The notes below the pieces were generated by a model. That model was not told where the DNA came from. It saw only the letters and a list, made by a program, of their open reading frames with translations, and did no database searches. 64,000 nucleotides of DNA from Deltaproteobacteria bacterium (GTDB taxonomy: Bacteria; Desulfobacterota; DSM-4660; Desulfatiglandales; HGW-15): positions 1-64,000 of the forward strand of contig JAFDEF010000016.1 in NCBI GenBank assembly GCA_019310485.1, written 5' to 3'. Every line of letters starts with the position of its first letter. Position 1 is the first letter of the stretch. Of this stretch, positions 44,796-54,001 are shown piece after piece. The position numbers and the translations under genes were made by a program.

Positions 44796-45764
44796 ATGAA
44801 AATAATGCAAATAGGCACGGGCCGATGGGGGTCAAACCATCTTCGCGTGTTTAGGAACCTGAATGTTGACCTATACATTGCTGAGATTTCAGCCGAGCAG
44901 AGGAAAAAGTGCATAGAGCAGGGGGTGCCAGAAGATCATATCACCTCTGAGTACAGCGAATTCCTGGACAGGGTTTCTGTATTGGATATTGTGACCCCTG
45001 CCTCCACTCATTTTTCCCTTTGCAAGGAATTCATTCTGAAAGGAAAGGATATCTTTGTTGAAAAGCCTGTAACAGAAACCGTGAGACAAGCCGAAGAGCT
45101 TGCATTAATGCTCCAAGAGAGCGACATAATTCTTCAGGTAGGGCATATCTTTCGCTTTGATCCAGCCACGACCTTCATAAAAGATTATATTCAGTCTGGA
45201 GAGCTTGGAGAAATTCATTCCCTATCAGGCAACTTTTCCGGCTTTAAGCGCCCTCGCTCAGATGGTGGTGTTACTATTTCGGACTCAATTCATTTTGTCG
45301 ACTTTTTTAACTATATTATGGGGCGAACACCGGTCAAGGTTATGGCCCGGCTTCATGACATTCTCAAGAGGGGAATGGACGATATGAGCTGGGTTTGGAT
45401 GGATTACGGCGGGGTTTCTGCCATTGTTGAGGCAAATTATTTTTCTCCCCAGAAAAAGAGGCTGGTAACTGTTGTTGGTGCAAAAGCGACACTTGTCTGT
45501 GATTTCGCCTCTTCCCAGGACAAAATCAAGATTTATAAGAACCAACACGTTCTGGACAACAACACCTGGAAAAGCGTGGGAGGCGAGATCATCCATAAGG
45601 AAATCTTGCCTGCCGAACCCCTGTTTCTCGAACTTAAAGATTTTCTCCACTGTGTTGAAACTAGGACTAATCCGAGGGCAGATATCCAATCAGGGCTTGA
45701 TTCGCTGCGGGTGGTTGAAGCTGCAATAAGGTCCCACTCGGAGGGAAGAGTCGTACCCTTGTAA
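44796..45764 (+). CDS. Gfo/Idh/MocA family sugar dehydrogenase
   Basis: 322 aa. NAD(P)-binding start MQIGTGRWGSNHLRVF, the catalytic-block DIFVEKPVTETVRQAEEL (EKP motif at about residues 89-91), and a C-terminal alpha/beta substrate domain with GGVTISDSIHFVDFFNYI. These enzymes oxidise a sugar hydroxyl of nucleotide sugars or inositols. With the DegT aminotransferase five genes into the same strand, a 3-keto (or 4-keto) then amino-sugar route like GnnA/GnnB or WlbA/WlbE is plausible. AAAGGAG lies 7 nt before the ATG. Confidence 0.9.
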   Translation: MKIMQIGTGRWGSNHLRVFRNLNVDLYIAEISAEQRKKCIEQGVPEDHITSEYSEFLDRVSVLDIVTPASTHFSLCKEFILKGKDIFVEKPVTETVRQAEELALMLQESDIILQVGHIFRFDPATTFIKDYIQSGELGEIHSLSGNFSGFKRPRSDGGVTISDSIHFVDFFNYIMGRTPVKVMARLHDILKRGMDDMSWVWMDYGGVSAIVEANYFSPQKKRLVTVVGAKATLVCDFASSQDKIKIYKNQHVLDNNTWKSVGGEIIHKEILPAEPLFLELKDFLHCVETRTNPRADIQSGLDSLRVVEAAIRSHSEGRVVPL

Positions 45765-45836
45765 GCTCCTGGAGAAAGCCTGTATCGGCGCATTACAGGG
45801 GCAGGTGAACTTCAAAACGTAACGGCATAGTTAAAG

Positions 45837-46430
45837 ATGATAAGTGCAGGTGTAGCCCGCATCCACAAAATATTTAATAACAAGGCGCTGAGATCCTTTC
45901 TTGTTAAGCTTCGCTACCCAATTGTCCTTGTATTGTTTGTGCTCTTCATCCCGCACATAAAAAGATCTTTTTTCCTTCCCGCGTTTGTAGTGAGCATGTT
46001 CGGTGAGGCTATCCAGGTATGGAGTTTCGGCTCCCTGGACAAGAATCGGTCCCTTGCAGCTGAAGGGCTGTATGCACTGACAAGGAATCCAATGTATATC
46101 GGCCGCTATTTTCTGGTGTTGGGATTTCTTCTTTTGATGGGCAACGTGTGGGTGGTTGTCGCCTTTAGCGTTCTTTACTACTTTTACATGGTCAACAGGG
46201 TGGGGCGGGAAGAGAAAAAGTTAGAGGAGATTTTTGGCCATGAATACGACGAATATTGCAGCATGGTAAACAGGTTTATTCCTTCTTTGCGGGGTTCGCA
46301 GTTAAAGTCTTTGCTGTTTTTCAGGAAGAAATTTTTTCTCCAAAATCACGGCCACTGGAACCTGCTTGGGGTTCTTTGCTGCTACTTGGTTTTCTTTGTC
46401 TTTGCTTTTTTTATTCTTCCTCCAAAATAA
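45837..46430 (+). CDS. Isoprenylcysteine/phospholipid methyltransferase-like membrane protein
   Basis: 197 aa with about five hydrophobic segments. The ICMT/PEMT-type signature is RNPMYIGRYFLVLG followed by REEKKLEEIFGHEYDEYCSMV and NRFIPSLRG, the SAM-binding half of these membrane methyltransferases. It probably methylates a lipid or lipid-linked substrate, which would fit the surrounding envelope-sugar genes. No strong ribosome site precedes the ATG (TTAAAGATG). A C-terminal extra membrane helix ends at the stop, 9 bp before the next gene. Confidence 0.82.
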   Translation: MISAGVARIHKIFNNKALRSFLVKLRYPIVLVLFVLFIPHIKRSFFLPAFVVSMFGEAIQVWSFGSLDKNRSLAAEGLYALTRNPMYIGRYFLVLGFLLLMGNVWVVVAFSVLYYFYMVNRVGREEKKLEEIFGHEYDEYCSMVNRFIPSLRGSQLKSLLFFRKKFFLQNHGHWNLLGVLCCYLVFFVFAFFILPPK

Positions 46431-46439
46431 GAAGGAGAC

Positions 46440-48044
46440 ATGATAAGTAACACGGAAGCCGGCGTAAGGCCTTTTCTGTTAATGGTATCCATGGCCCTTG
46501 TGGTTTCCTTTGCGTTTCAGGGCACAAGGGGCCTCTATGAAACTTCGGAAGGAAGATATGCTGAGTGCGCCCGGGAGATGGTAGAGACAGGTCAATATCT
46601 GGAGCCAACACTGAACTACCGGCCGCACTGGACAAAGCCACCCCTTACCTACTGGGCCATTGCAGGGGGGATCAAGCTGCTGGGAGCCAACGAGTGGGGA
46701 GTTCGTTTCTACAATAGCGTTGCATCTTTCCTTACGACACTTGTCGTTGCATCTCTGGGTTTCTTGCTCTGGGGCTGGAGCGCAGGAGTGCTGGCTGGCA
46801 TAATCTATGCCTCGTCTCCTTTTCCCGCCTTTGGCGGATACGCTGTTACAATAGACACACTTTTGACCCTGTGGGAGGTGATCGCTGTTTTTTGTTATCT
46901 CAAGGCGACCCATGATACAGGGAAAAAGGATGGCAGAAGGTGGATCATTACCATGTGGGTGTTTCTTGGGCTTGGTTTTCTCACCAAGGGCCCTCCCTCG
47001 CTTCTTCCGCTTTTGCCCATCCTGGTGTGGCATTTCTTGAAAAGACCTGAGGCGAAACTTGCTGACCCGGTGGGTCTTGCACTTTTTGCAGGCACAGGAT
47101 TTTGGTGGTACCTAGTTGTAGGTTTCAGGCACCCTGAGCTTTTCTCTTATTTTATCGGCCATGAGGTTGTCGACAGGGTCGCTTCAAATACCATGCACAA
47201 CCATGAGTGGTACAAGCCCTTTACCATGTATCTGCCGGCTTTGGCTCTTGGCGCGGGCCCCTGGCTCTACTGGGGAGCAGTGTCGTTTTGGAGGAAACGT
47301 CTTTTCCATCCTGCCATCATTTTTCGCTACTTTAGAAAGAAAAAAAAGGAATCTTTTTTGCTGCTATGGTTATTGCTTCCCCTCATAGTTTTTTTCTTGG
47401 TCAAGAGCAGGCTCTATCTCTACGTTCTGCCGCTCTACGCTCCGATCGCACTGGCTATCGGAGCAGGAATGTTGAGTCTGGAGGGAAAGGGCCGGACAGT
47501 TTCCCGGGCTATCAGCGTTGCTGTTGTAACAGCCCTGTTCCTTGTGGGAATCAAGGCAGTTTCATCTTTTTACCCCAACAAGAACAATATGAAGCCCCTT
47601 TTCAAATTGTGCCAGGCAGTGAACACTGATGGCGCCAGGTTTGCCGCGTTTAACGAGCCGAAGCTTTATGGGCTTCAGTTCTACCTAGGCGGCAATTTGA
47701 AAAGGATAACGCTTACAGGAGGGGAAGCCTGGACTGATGGAAGTCTGAAAGATATTGTGAAAGAAGCAAGGAAAGGTGTTCTCCCCCACGCCTATGTTCT
47801 TATTTCACAAAAGAAAAAGGCGCACCTTCTCGTCGGTGCACTAAAAGAGTTTAAGGTCCCCTTCCGTACGGCTGAGAACAAGTACTGGCTTTTATGCGTG
47901 ATACAGCCACTGAAAGTGGCGAACCATCTGCTATCCAGCCCTCTATCTCACGACCCGCGCGTTATTCCAGGCGGGTCTACTTCAGTGCCTTTTCAAGAAC
48001 TTGGTTCAGATCCTCTGCAGCAACAATTTCCAGGGCTTTCTTGA
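46440..48044 (+). CDS. ArnT/PMT-like (GT39/GT83) lipid-linked sugar transferase
   Basis: 534 aa, at least ten hydrophobic segments in the first 350 residues, then a periplasmic C-terminal domain. The family start is [22 protein letters not shown]; ArnT and PMT enzymes have an acidic DE pair here, and this one keeps only one acidic residue (TSEGRYA). The [19 protein letters not shown] block is typical. It uses polyprenyl-phosphate sugars to modify lipid A or proteins at the periplasmic face. AAGGAG lies 5 nt before the ATG. The last 68 bp overlap the end of the convergent lon gene. Confidence 0.88.
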   Translation: MISNTEAGVRPFLLMVSMALVVSFAFQGTRGLYETSEGRYAECAREMVETGQYLEPTLNYRPHWTKPPLTYWAIAGGIKLLGANEWGVRFYNSVASFLTTLVVASLGFLLWGWSAGVLAGIIYASSPFPAFGGYAVTIDTLLTLWEVIAVFCYLKATHDTGKKDGRRWIITMWVFLGLGFLTKGPPSLLPLLPILVWHFLKRPEAKLADPVGLALFAGTGFWWYLVVGFRHPELFSYFIGHEVVDRVASNTMHNHEWYKPFTMYLPALALGAGPWLYWGAVSFWRKRLFHPAIIFRYFRKKKKESFLLLWLLLPLIVFFLVKSRLYLYVLPLYAPIALAIGAGMLSLEGKGRTVSRAISVAVVTALFLVGIKAVSSFYPNKNNMKPLFKLCQAVNTDGARFAAFNEPKLYGLQFYLGGNLKRITLTGGEAWTDGSLKDIVKEARKGVLPHAYVLISQKKKAHLLVGALKEFKVPFRTAENKYWLLCVIQPLKVANHLLSSPLSHDPRVIPGGSTSVPFQELGSDPLQQQFPGLS

Positions 48045-49983
48045 TGTCATTGGGTATTTTTCCAAGGTCTGCCTTGTTCTTTGCAGGAAAAACAACGCAT
48101 TTTACTCCCGCCCTGTGAGCGGCCAGAGCTTTTTCCTTAATTCCTCCCACAGGCAATATCCTACCGCTGAGAGTCAGTTCTCCTGTTAGGGCAACATCTC
48201 TCCGGGTCTCCCTTTTTTTCAAAAGGGAAATGAGCGCAACCGCTATGGTCAGCCCTGCAGAAGGGCCGTCTTTTGGTATAGCCCCGGCCGGTACGTGGAT
48301 GTGTATGTCATGTTCGGTAAAGAAGTCTTCAGGTATTTTCAAGGCTGGTGTATGGCTGCGGATATAGCTTAGTGCGGCCTGGGCGGATTCCTTCATGACA
48401 TCGCCAAGGGAGCCGGTAAGCAAAAGTCGGCCCTTGCCTTTCATGCTTGTGGCTTCGATAAAGATGATCTCTCCACCACTTTCGGTCCAGGCAAGTCCGG
48501 TTGCCACACCAATCTTGTCCTTTGCCTCGGCCACCTCAAAGTAGAATTTCCTTGGGCCGAGCATTTCCTGCACTTTTTCAGGCCCAATCACTTTGGGTGA
48601 GGAGTGTTTCCCATTTCTCAATATGTCCCTGGCCACTTTCCGGCAAATGGAGGCTATTTGTCTTTGAAGGTTTCTAAGACCTGCTTCCCTTGTATATTCT
48701 CTGATAATTTTTTGAACTGCCTGGGCTGTAAATTCCGGCGGATACTCTACCAGCCCGGCTTCTTCTATTTCCCTTGGAATCAGGTGCCTGAAGGCAATCT
48801 TTTCTTTTTCGTCCTCGGTATATCCTGAGAGGTAGAGAACTTCCAGCCGGTCTAAGAGAGGGGGCGGGATGAGGTCTGTTGTGTTGGCTGTGGCGATGAA
48901 CATGACCTTGGAAAGATCAAAAGGTACGTCAAGGTAGTGATCAATAAAATGGGTGTTCTGCTCGGGATCAAGCACTTCGAGCAGCGCTGAGGCAGGATCA
49001 CCTTTAAAGTCCTGTCCGATCTTATCAAGTTCGTCCAGCATAAATAATGGGTTCTTGCATTCGACACGACGGATTTCCTGGATTATTCTTCCAGGCAGCG
49101 CACCCACGTAACTTCTTCGGTGTCCCCTGATTTGGGCTTCATCTTTCATGCCGCCCACGGACATGCGAATAAATTTTCTCTCAAGACTTCGCGCAATCGA
49201 CATCCCAAGGGAAGTTTTCCCGGTTCCGGGCGGCCCCACAAAACAGAGGATGGGCCCCCTGGATTCCAGTTGCGCCTTTTTCTTGGCAAGGGCACTAGCT
49301 ACTGCGGACCTCACCTCGTCCAGCTTGAGGGGCTTTGCCAGAAACTGGTATGATCCTTTTTGCATTGCTTCAACGGCTTTAGGCACCGTAGCATAGCCTG
49401 TAATCATAATCACCTCTATAGCCGGGTCTTTGGCCTTGGCTTGCTCCAGCACGCCAAGACCATCCACCTTTTCCATCTTCAGATCAGTCACAATCACATC
49501 AAAACTGTTTTTGTCCAAGAGATCGAGTGCTTCAACCCCGCTGGATGCGGTGCCTACCTCGTAGCCTTCCTTGGAAAGCACATGTTCAAGGTTCATGCGA
49601 GTGGTTTTTTCATCATCCACTACCAGTATCCTGTACTTCCGTGAAGATTTGAGTACCCTTACCGCAAGGTATTCCAGGATTCGATCCTTGATTTCCCTGA
49701 GCCCGTAATGGTCTTCTTCCAGAATGGCCTCGGCCCTTGTTATATCAAGGTTATCCGGTGTGGTAGTGTTCCAAGGGAGACTGGCAAGATATTCAATATA
49801 GTTGGTTCCAATAGTATACTCAGCAGATGATGGGTTGGTTTTGCCAAGCTTTTCAAGTTCCCTGAAAGCCACCTTCTGCACCTGCTCAGGCATATTGGCC
49901 TTTTGTAGTGTTTCCCTGAGATCTTCTATTTCGGAAGGGAATTCCTCGGTATTTTCGCTTTTCTTGAATATTCGCATGGCCAT
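47977..49983 (-). CDS. Lon protease with inserted CheY-like receiver domain
   Basis: 668 aa. Domain order: a short N-terminal helical part of Lon (about 1-113, ending YLAVRVL) without the usual N-terminal LAN domain; a complete receiver domain (about 117-235) with VVDDEKTTR, phospho-Asp in VIVTDLKM, Thr in IMITGYA and Lys in FLAKPLK; the Lon AAA+ module from [16 protein letters not shown] (Walker A) and [10 protein letters not shown] (Walker B); and the protease domain with [14 protein letters not shown] (Ser) and [14 protein letters not shown] (Lys). All receiver switch residues are present, so phosphorylation control of the protease is inferred. No histidine kinase is near. The start is ATG 49983 or 49977. 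Confidence 0.93.
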   Translation of the reverse strand: MAMRIFKKSENTEEFPSEIEDLRETLQKANMPEQVQKVAFRELEKLGKTNPSSAEYTIGTNYIEYLASLPWNTTTPDNLDITRAEAILEEDHYGLREIKDRILEYLAVRVLKSSRKYRILVVDDEKTTRMNLEHVLSKEGYEVGTASSGVEALDLLDKNSFDVIVTDLKMEKVDGLGVLEQAKAKDPAIEVIMITGYATVPKAVEAMQKGSYQFLAKPLKLDEVRSAVASALAKKKAQLESRGPILCFVGPPGTGKTSLGMSIARSLERKFIRMSVGGMKDEAQIRGHRRSYVGALPGRIIQEIRRVECKNPLFMLDELDKIGQDFKGDPASALLEVLDPEQNTHFIDHYLDVPFDLSKVMFIATANTTDLIPPPLLDRLEVLYLSGYTEDEKEKIAFRHLIPREIEEAGLVEYPPEFTAQAVQKIIREYTREAGLRNLQRQIASICRKVARDILRNGKHSSPKVIGPEKVQEMLGPRKFYFEVAEAKDKIGVATGLAWTESGGEIIFIEATSMKGKGRLLLTGSLGDVMKESAQAALSYIRSHTPALKIPEDFFTEHDIHIHVPAGAIPKDGPSAGLTIAVALISLLKKRETRRDVALTGELTLSGRILPVGGIKEKALAAHRAGVKCVVFPAKNKADLGKIPNDIKKALEIVAAEDLNQVLEKALK

Positions 49984-50450
49984 ACTCTCTTTCTTGTAAT
50001 TATATAGAGGATTGTCTCAAAACTGCAATACATAATAGCTAACAAGGGCGAACTCGACGAGTTTTTGAGGTCTGCGCATTTTTTGGTGAATCGCTTGGTT
50101 TGCGCCGAGAGGAGAGGCGTGCCCTTGCATAACCGAAGTATTTTGGACTACGGAATTTTATTTCTTGATGCAACTACGGTATCCAACAGACCCATCGATT
50201 GGGCAGTTGAAATTCTTAAATCCGGTATAACTAGTTTTGACTAGCGGGACCCACTACAAAGGCAGCTAGTTGGAAAAGGAAAATCTAATCTCTTCGTTTC
50301 GCTACGCGCTACAAACGGCGCGGATACTACTTGCAATTGGATCGACATTTTGCTCAAGAAGCTTCGGCCGGGCCTTGGCCAATTCTCCGAAACAAGTCAA
50401 ATCTCTCTGGCTGTCCATATAATGGCCGGTTGGGCTACACAAGGTAATTC
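49984..50450. other. Gene-free stretch between lon and asnB
   Basis: 467 bp holding the lon upstream region and the downstream end of the seven-gene minus-strand operon. No supported gene, no clear terminator; open frames here are fragmentary. Confidence 0.45.
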
Positions 50451-51959
50451 TCAGGCAGCCCACAAGGGTCGATGTGACCATCGCCCGACACTCATGAGTA
50501 TAGGATTCGGGTTTTCGAAAACTTCCATGAAAAGACGATGGTAATAGCATTCCTCTGATGACCTCAATTTCTCGCCTGGATACCGGCTCCGATATTCAAT
50601 ACTTTCTGTCTTGTTCATGGCTGTTGTAAGCGTTTTGTTCAGAAGTTCCAACGTGCCACTCCCTTCGTCGAATTGCTCCTTCTCCCGCCAGATGATATCA
50701 GCAGGTAGAAGATCTTCGAAAGCCTTTCTAAGTATCCATTTTTCCAGCATAGAGGGGCGGAATAATTTAAGCTCCGTAGGAATCAACTGGCCCAGTAAAA
50801 TCATTTGCAAATCCAGGAAAGGAACTCTGCCCTCAATGGAGTGGGCCATGGTCATCCTGTCCACACGTTGGAGGTTAAGATTGTGCAGTGAAGCCACAGA
50901 TCGTCGCAGTTCGAGGTGCAAAGAATCCAGACCAGGGATGGCCTTGTAATAGGTGTAACCGGCAAAAAGCTCGTCGGCCCCTTCACCCGTGAGGATCACC
51001 TTAACATGGTTTGCGGCGAGTCGTGATGTGAAGTAGCATGGGATGGCACTTCGCACTAGATCCTGGTCGAAGGATTCCAAGTAATAGATAATCTCCGGAA
51101 GCTTCGCTTTTACCTCATCGGCGTCAAGCACGTACTCGTGGTGGATAGTGTCGAGCTTACGCGAAACCAGACGGGCAGCTTCTAGGTCGTTACTCCCTTT
51201 GACTCCTACAGAAAAGGTATGCAGTTTGTCCATATGTTTTCTCGCGAGTGCTGCAATGATACTGCTATCGAGGCCACCGGAAAGGAAAGCTCCAAGCGGA
51301 ACGTCACTCATGAGGCGTTTTGTTACAGCTTGTTCTAAGGTTTCTCTGAGCTTCTGAATATATTCCTTTACAGGGGCTCTTTGTGGCAGGACCTCTGGCA
51401 CATGGTAAAATGTCGTAAATCCTGTTTTGGAGTGGAAGAAGGTGCCCGGAGGGAATTCACTAATGTTGTTACAGTAAGGCGCCAAGGCCTTGAGCTCGGA
51501 GGCGAAAAGAAATGCACCATCTTTCTCGCCATAGTAAAGCGGCTTGATACCAATAGGATCGCGAACAGCAAAGAGATTGCGGTCATCAGCAATGGCGAAG
51601 GCATACATGCCATCCAAATACTGCACAGCGGAAGGACCATGATCTTCATAAAGATGAAGGATGGCTTCAGTATCGCTAGCCGTCATGAACGAGTGGGATC
51701 GGGAAAGGTCGGGTAGGAGCGACGGGAAATTATAAATCTCACCATTGGCAATGACGGCTTTTGAGCAATCCTCACTGAAAATCGGCTGGTTTCCCCTTTC
51801 AGGGTCCATAATGCTGAGCCTGCGGTGACCAAGTACGCCCTCATCTCCAGGTGAGACGTAGATTCCTTCTGCGTCAGGTCCACGGTGGGAAAGCAAACCC
51901 ATCATACGTTTTACGGTTGTTTCGTCCATGCTTCCCCAAATGCCAGCAATCCCACACAT
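50451..51959 (-). CDS. asnB: AsnB-type glutamine-dependent amidotransferase (asparagine synthetase family)
   Basis: 502 aa from ATG 51959 (AGGAAAGGA upstream), giving N-terminal Met-Cys so that Cys2 is the glutaminase nucleophile (MCGIAGIWG). The class II glutaminase domain has LSHRGPDAEGIY and IANGEIYNF; the synthetase domain has FLSGGLDSSIIAALA, the ATP-PPi motif, followed by LDAD-type contact and WREKEQFDEGSG. It amidates a carboxylate, aspartate in the parent enzyme. It is the last gene of the minus-strand methyltransferase operon, 16 bp after the SAM-methyltransferase. Ordinary asparagine synthesis is possible, but its place suggests amidation of a pathway compound. Confidence 0.9.
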   Translation of the reverse strand: MCGIAGIWGSMDETTVKRMMGLLSHRGPDAEGIYVSPGDEGVLGHRRLSIMDPERGNQPIFSEDCSKAVIANGEIYNFPSLLPDLSRSHSFMTASDTEAILHLYEDHGPSAVQYLDGMYAFAIADDRNLFAVRDPIGIKPLYYGEKDGAFLFASELKALAPYCNNISEFPPGTFFHSKTGFTTFYHVPEVLPQRAPVKEYIQKLRETLEQAVTKRLMSDVPLGAFLSGGLDSSIIAALARKHMDKLHTFSVGVKGSNDLEAARLVSRKLDTIHHEYVLDADEVKAKLPEIIYYLESFDQDLVRSAIPCYFTSRLAANHVKVILTGEGADELFAGYTYYKAIPGLDSLHLELRRSVASLHNLNLQRVDRMTMAHSIEGRVPFLDLQMILLGQLIPTELKLFRPSMLEKWILRKAFEDLLPADIIWREKEQFDEGSGTLELLNKTLTTAMNKTESIEYRSRYPGEKLRSSEECYYHRLFMEVFENPNPILMSVGRWSHRPLWAA

Positions 51960-51975
51960 CGGTTCGTCCTTTCCT

Positions 51976-53247
51976 CTATACAGCTTGTTTTCTAATCTCA
52001 AATACCCCAATCAGCCCGTGGCCCATTCCTGTTCCCGGCTGGAGTTCCATTTCCAATTTTCTCAGAGCATATCCTAGATGGGGTTCAATGATATTCGCCC
52101 TGACATCTCCCCAATTGATCCATCCCACCCCTTCGATCACTCTCCGCATGTTATGCATGGCCTCTTTTAAAGGTTCAGGGTAAAATGGGAGTACCTCAGG
52201 GGTTCCTTGGAGTTCCGGGGTATCCGGGTCATACTTGCTTAGTATTGAAATAGTATATTGGACCAAGGCGTTGCACGACATGAAAAACATTTCAAAAAAG
52301 TTGTTCAAATGATCAAAACCCGGCCGGGGAACATAGTCTACAAACAGATTTTCCAGATCTGTGCGAAGATATCCTTCGAAGAGAGAATTTACGGTTTGGC
52401 GTATCTTGCGAGGGCAGTTTTTATTATATTCTCCTGTATCGATGTGTCTCCCAATCAATATAGAGCGGTCAAAAAATTTCAGCGTCCTGATCTCTCTCCC
52501 CGATTCTTTGGCAGCCTGATGAATTATCCGCATTATTTCATCTCTTGTCATGAGCCTCAAAAGGAAACTTTCTATATCTATAGACTCTCGCTGGCCTTCT
52601 GGATAGATGTAAGAAATTCGATAGTCCATAAAATATTCTTGGTCTTGACCATAAGCCCAAAGGTCCTGCCATTCATAAGAGTAGCGCCCCAACCAATCCC
52701 CCACCAAGATCGCCCCATCAGGTGCGTGCTTACAAATATCCGAGATAATCTTGATGTTCTCATGGTCATGAAAATGAGAGAGGGTACCATAGGATGTAAA
52801 ATAAACATCAAAAGGCTCTTGCTCCTTCACACAACCGGGAAGGCCGCTGGAAAGATCCCCCTGTATGAATCGCACCTTGGGGATATGCCCATAATAAGCT
52901 TCTGCTTGTTTCAGCAATTCTTCGTTAATATCCAATCCTACATATTCTCTGAGGAGATCGGGGGTGATCACTGCCGTGATATATTCATATATCCCAGGAT
53001 CTTTGGTCGTAACGTTCATCAGAAGGTCGTACCCGTCGCCACTTCCACAACCCAGGTCCAGGATTCGGAGCCGCTCCAAACGTCTTCTTTTACGTTCTAC
53101 AAGTTCGTTTAGTGCTGGGCGTAGAAAGATACCTGTGACCTGATCTTCCCAAAATCTTCTTACGTTGTCATATTTACCAAGGAGGCCTAAAGACTTCTCG
53201 TATTTCCCTGTATGAGCTGCTTGTAAATAAGCGTTTTTTTCAGCCAT
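51976..53247 (-). CDS. Class I SAM-dependent methyltransferase, large form
   Basis: 423 aa. The SAM motif is LRILDLGCGSGDGYDLL (about residues 60-76), with YVGLDINEELLKQAEAYYG, FIQGDLSSGLPG and VYFTSYGTLSHFHDHENI following in the order of Rossmann methyltransferases. The C-terminal 190 residues do not resemble a known extra domain to me. GAGGGGAUGAG-type spacing: GGGGATGAGAAT precedes the ATG. It sits 27 bp after the corrinoid protein gene and 16 bp before asnB. Its presence in a demethylation operon is unexpected: it adds methyl groups from SAM rather than removing them. Substrate unknown. Confidence 0.82.
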   Translation of the reverse strand: MAEKNAYLQAAHTGKYEKSLGLLGKYDNVRRFWEDQVTGIFLRPALNELVERKRRRLERLRILDLGCGSGDGYDLLMNVTTKDPGIYEYITAVITPDLLREYVGLDINEELLKQAEAYYGHIPKVRFIQGDLSSGLPGCVKEQEPFDVYFTSYGTLSHFHDHENIKIISDICKHAPDGAILVGDWLGRYSYEWQDLWAYGQDQEYFMDYRISYIYPEGQRESIDIESFLLRLMTRDEIMRIIHQAAKESGREIRTLKFFDRSILIGRHIDTGEYNKNCPRKIRQTVNSLFEGYLRTDLENLFVDYVPRPGFDHLNNFFEMFFMSCNALVQYTISILSKYDPDTPELQGTPEVLPFYPEPLKEAMHNMRRVIEGVGWINWGDVRANIIEPHLGYALRKLEMELQPGTGMGHGLIGVFEIRKQAV

Positions 53248-53274
53248 ATTCTCATCCCCGCATATCAGATCACA

Positions 53275-53958
53275 TCATCTGGTTTCACCTTTTAATATTT
53301 CAATGGCCTCAAAGGCATTTCTGCAATAGGCGTAAGCCCCTATTTTGTCGGCGAACGACTGGGATATAGGGGCCCCACCTATGAGCACCTTTACATTGCC
53401 ATAAAGCCCCTCCTTTTTGAGCTTGTTGATCACTTCTTCCATAACCCACATGGTAGAGGTTAAGAGAGCAGAAAGCCCTAAGTAAGGTGCTTGCTGCTCT
53501 TTCACTGAGGTTACTATTTTTTCAGTTGGTACATCAGACCCAAGATCAACAACCTCATAGCCGGAGCCCTTAAGCATAATAGAAACAATGTTTTTGCCGA
53601 TATCGTGGAGGTCTCCAGCTACCGTCGCAATTACGAATTTCCCTTTGCTTTTAACACCGGCGTGGACTAGGTGAGATCCCATGATATCCATTGCGGCACT
53701 GACACATTCAGCCGAAGCAAGCATATCCGGGATGAGATACTCCCCGCGTTCAAACTTTTCCCCTACTAACTCCATAGCCTTGGTTAACCCGTCTATAACG
53801 ATTGCTTTGGGATCGACTCCTTTTTCAAGGGCCATATGCACAAGTTCCGTGACTGCGGGCTGACCCTCTAACCCCTCATCAAAACCTTCGTCTTCGGCTT
53901 CAACACGGCCCTGTATGACATTAAATGATATTTTATTAATAAGTTCTCGTGTGTACAT
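53275..53958 (-). CDS. Corrinoid protein of methyltransferase system (MtqC/MttC-like)
   Basis: 227 aa. The N-terminal helical cap (LVHMALEKGVDPKAIVIDGL) and the B12-binding domain with GDLHDIGKNIVSIML, where the DxHxxG His is the lower cobalt ligand, plus SALLTSTM and VLIGGAPISQSFADKIGA. It shuttles methyl groups from an MttB-family protein to the methyl-H4folate transferase. It is 43 bp after the second MttB gene in the same operon. Twenty extra residues (about 20-30, EAEDEGFDEGLEGQ) look like a family-specific insertion in the cap region. Confidence 0.92.
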   Translation of the reverse strand: MYTRELINKISFNVIQGRVEAEDEGFDEGLEGQPAVTELVHMALEKGVDPKAIVIDGLTKAMELVGEKFERGEYLIPDMLASAECVSAAMDIMGSHLVHAGVKSKGKFVIATVAGDLHDIGKNIVSIMLKGSGYEVVDLGSDVPTEKIVTSVKEQQAPYLGLSALLTSTMWVMEEVINKLKKEGLYGNVKVLIGGAPISQSFADKIGAYAYCRNAFEAIEILKGETR

Positions 53959-54001
53959 GGTCTTACATATCCCTTCTTTTCAAAATCCTATCATATTGTT
54001 T

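Noticed and set aside
52258-53112. 284-codon plus-strand open frame
   Set aside because: It is antisense to the clearly coding SAM methyltransferase and has no family pattern or ribosome site.
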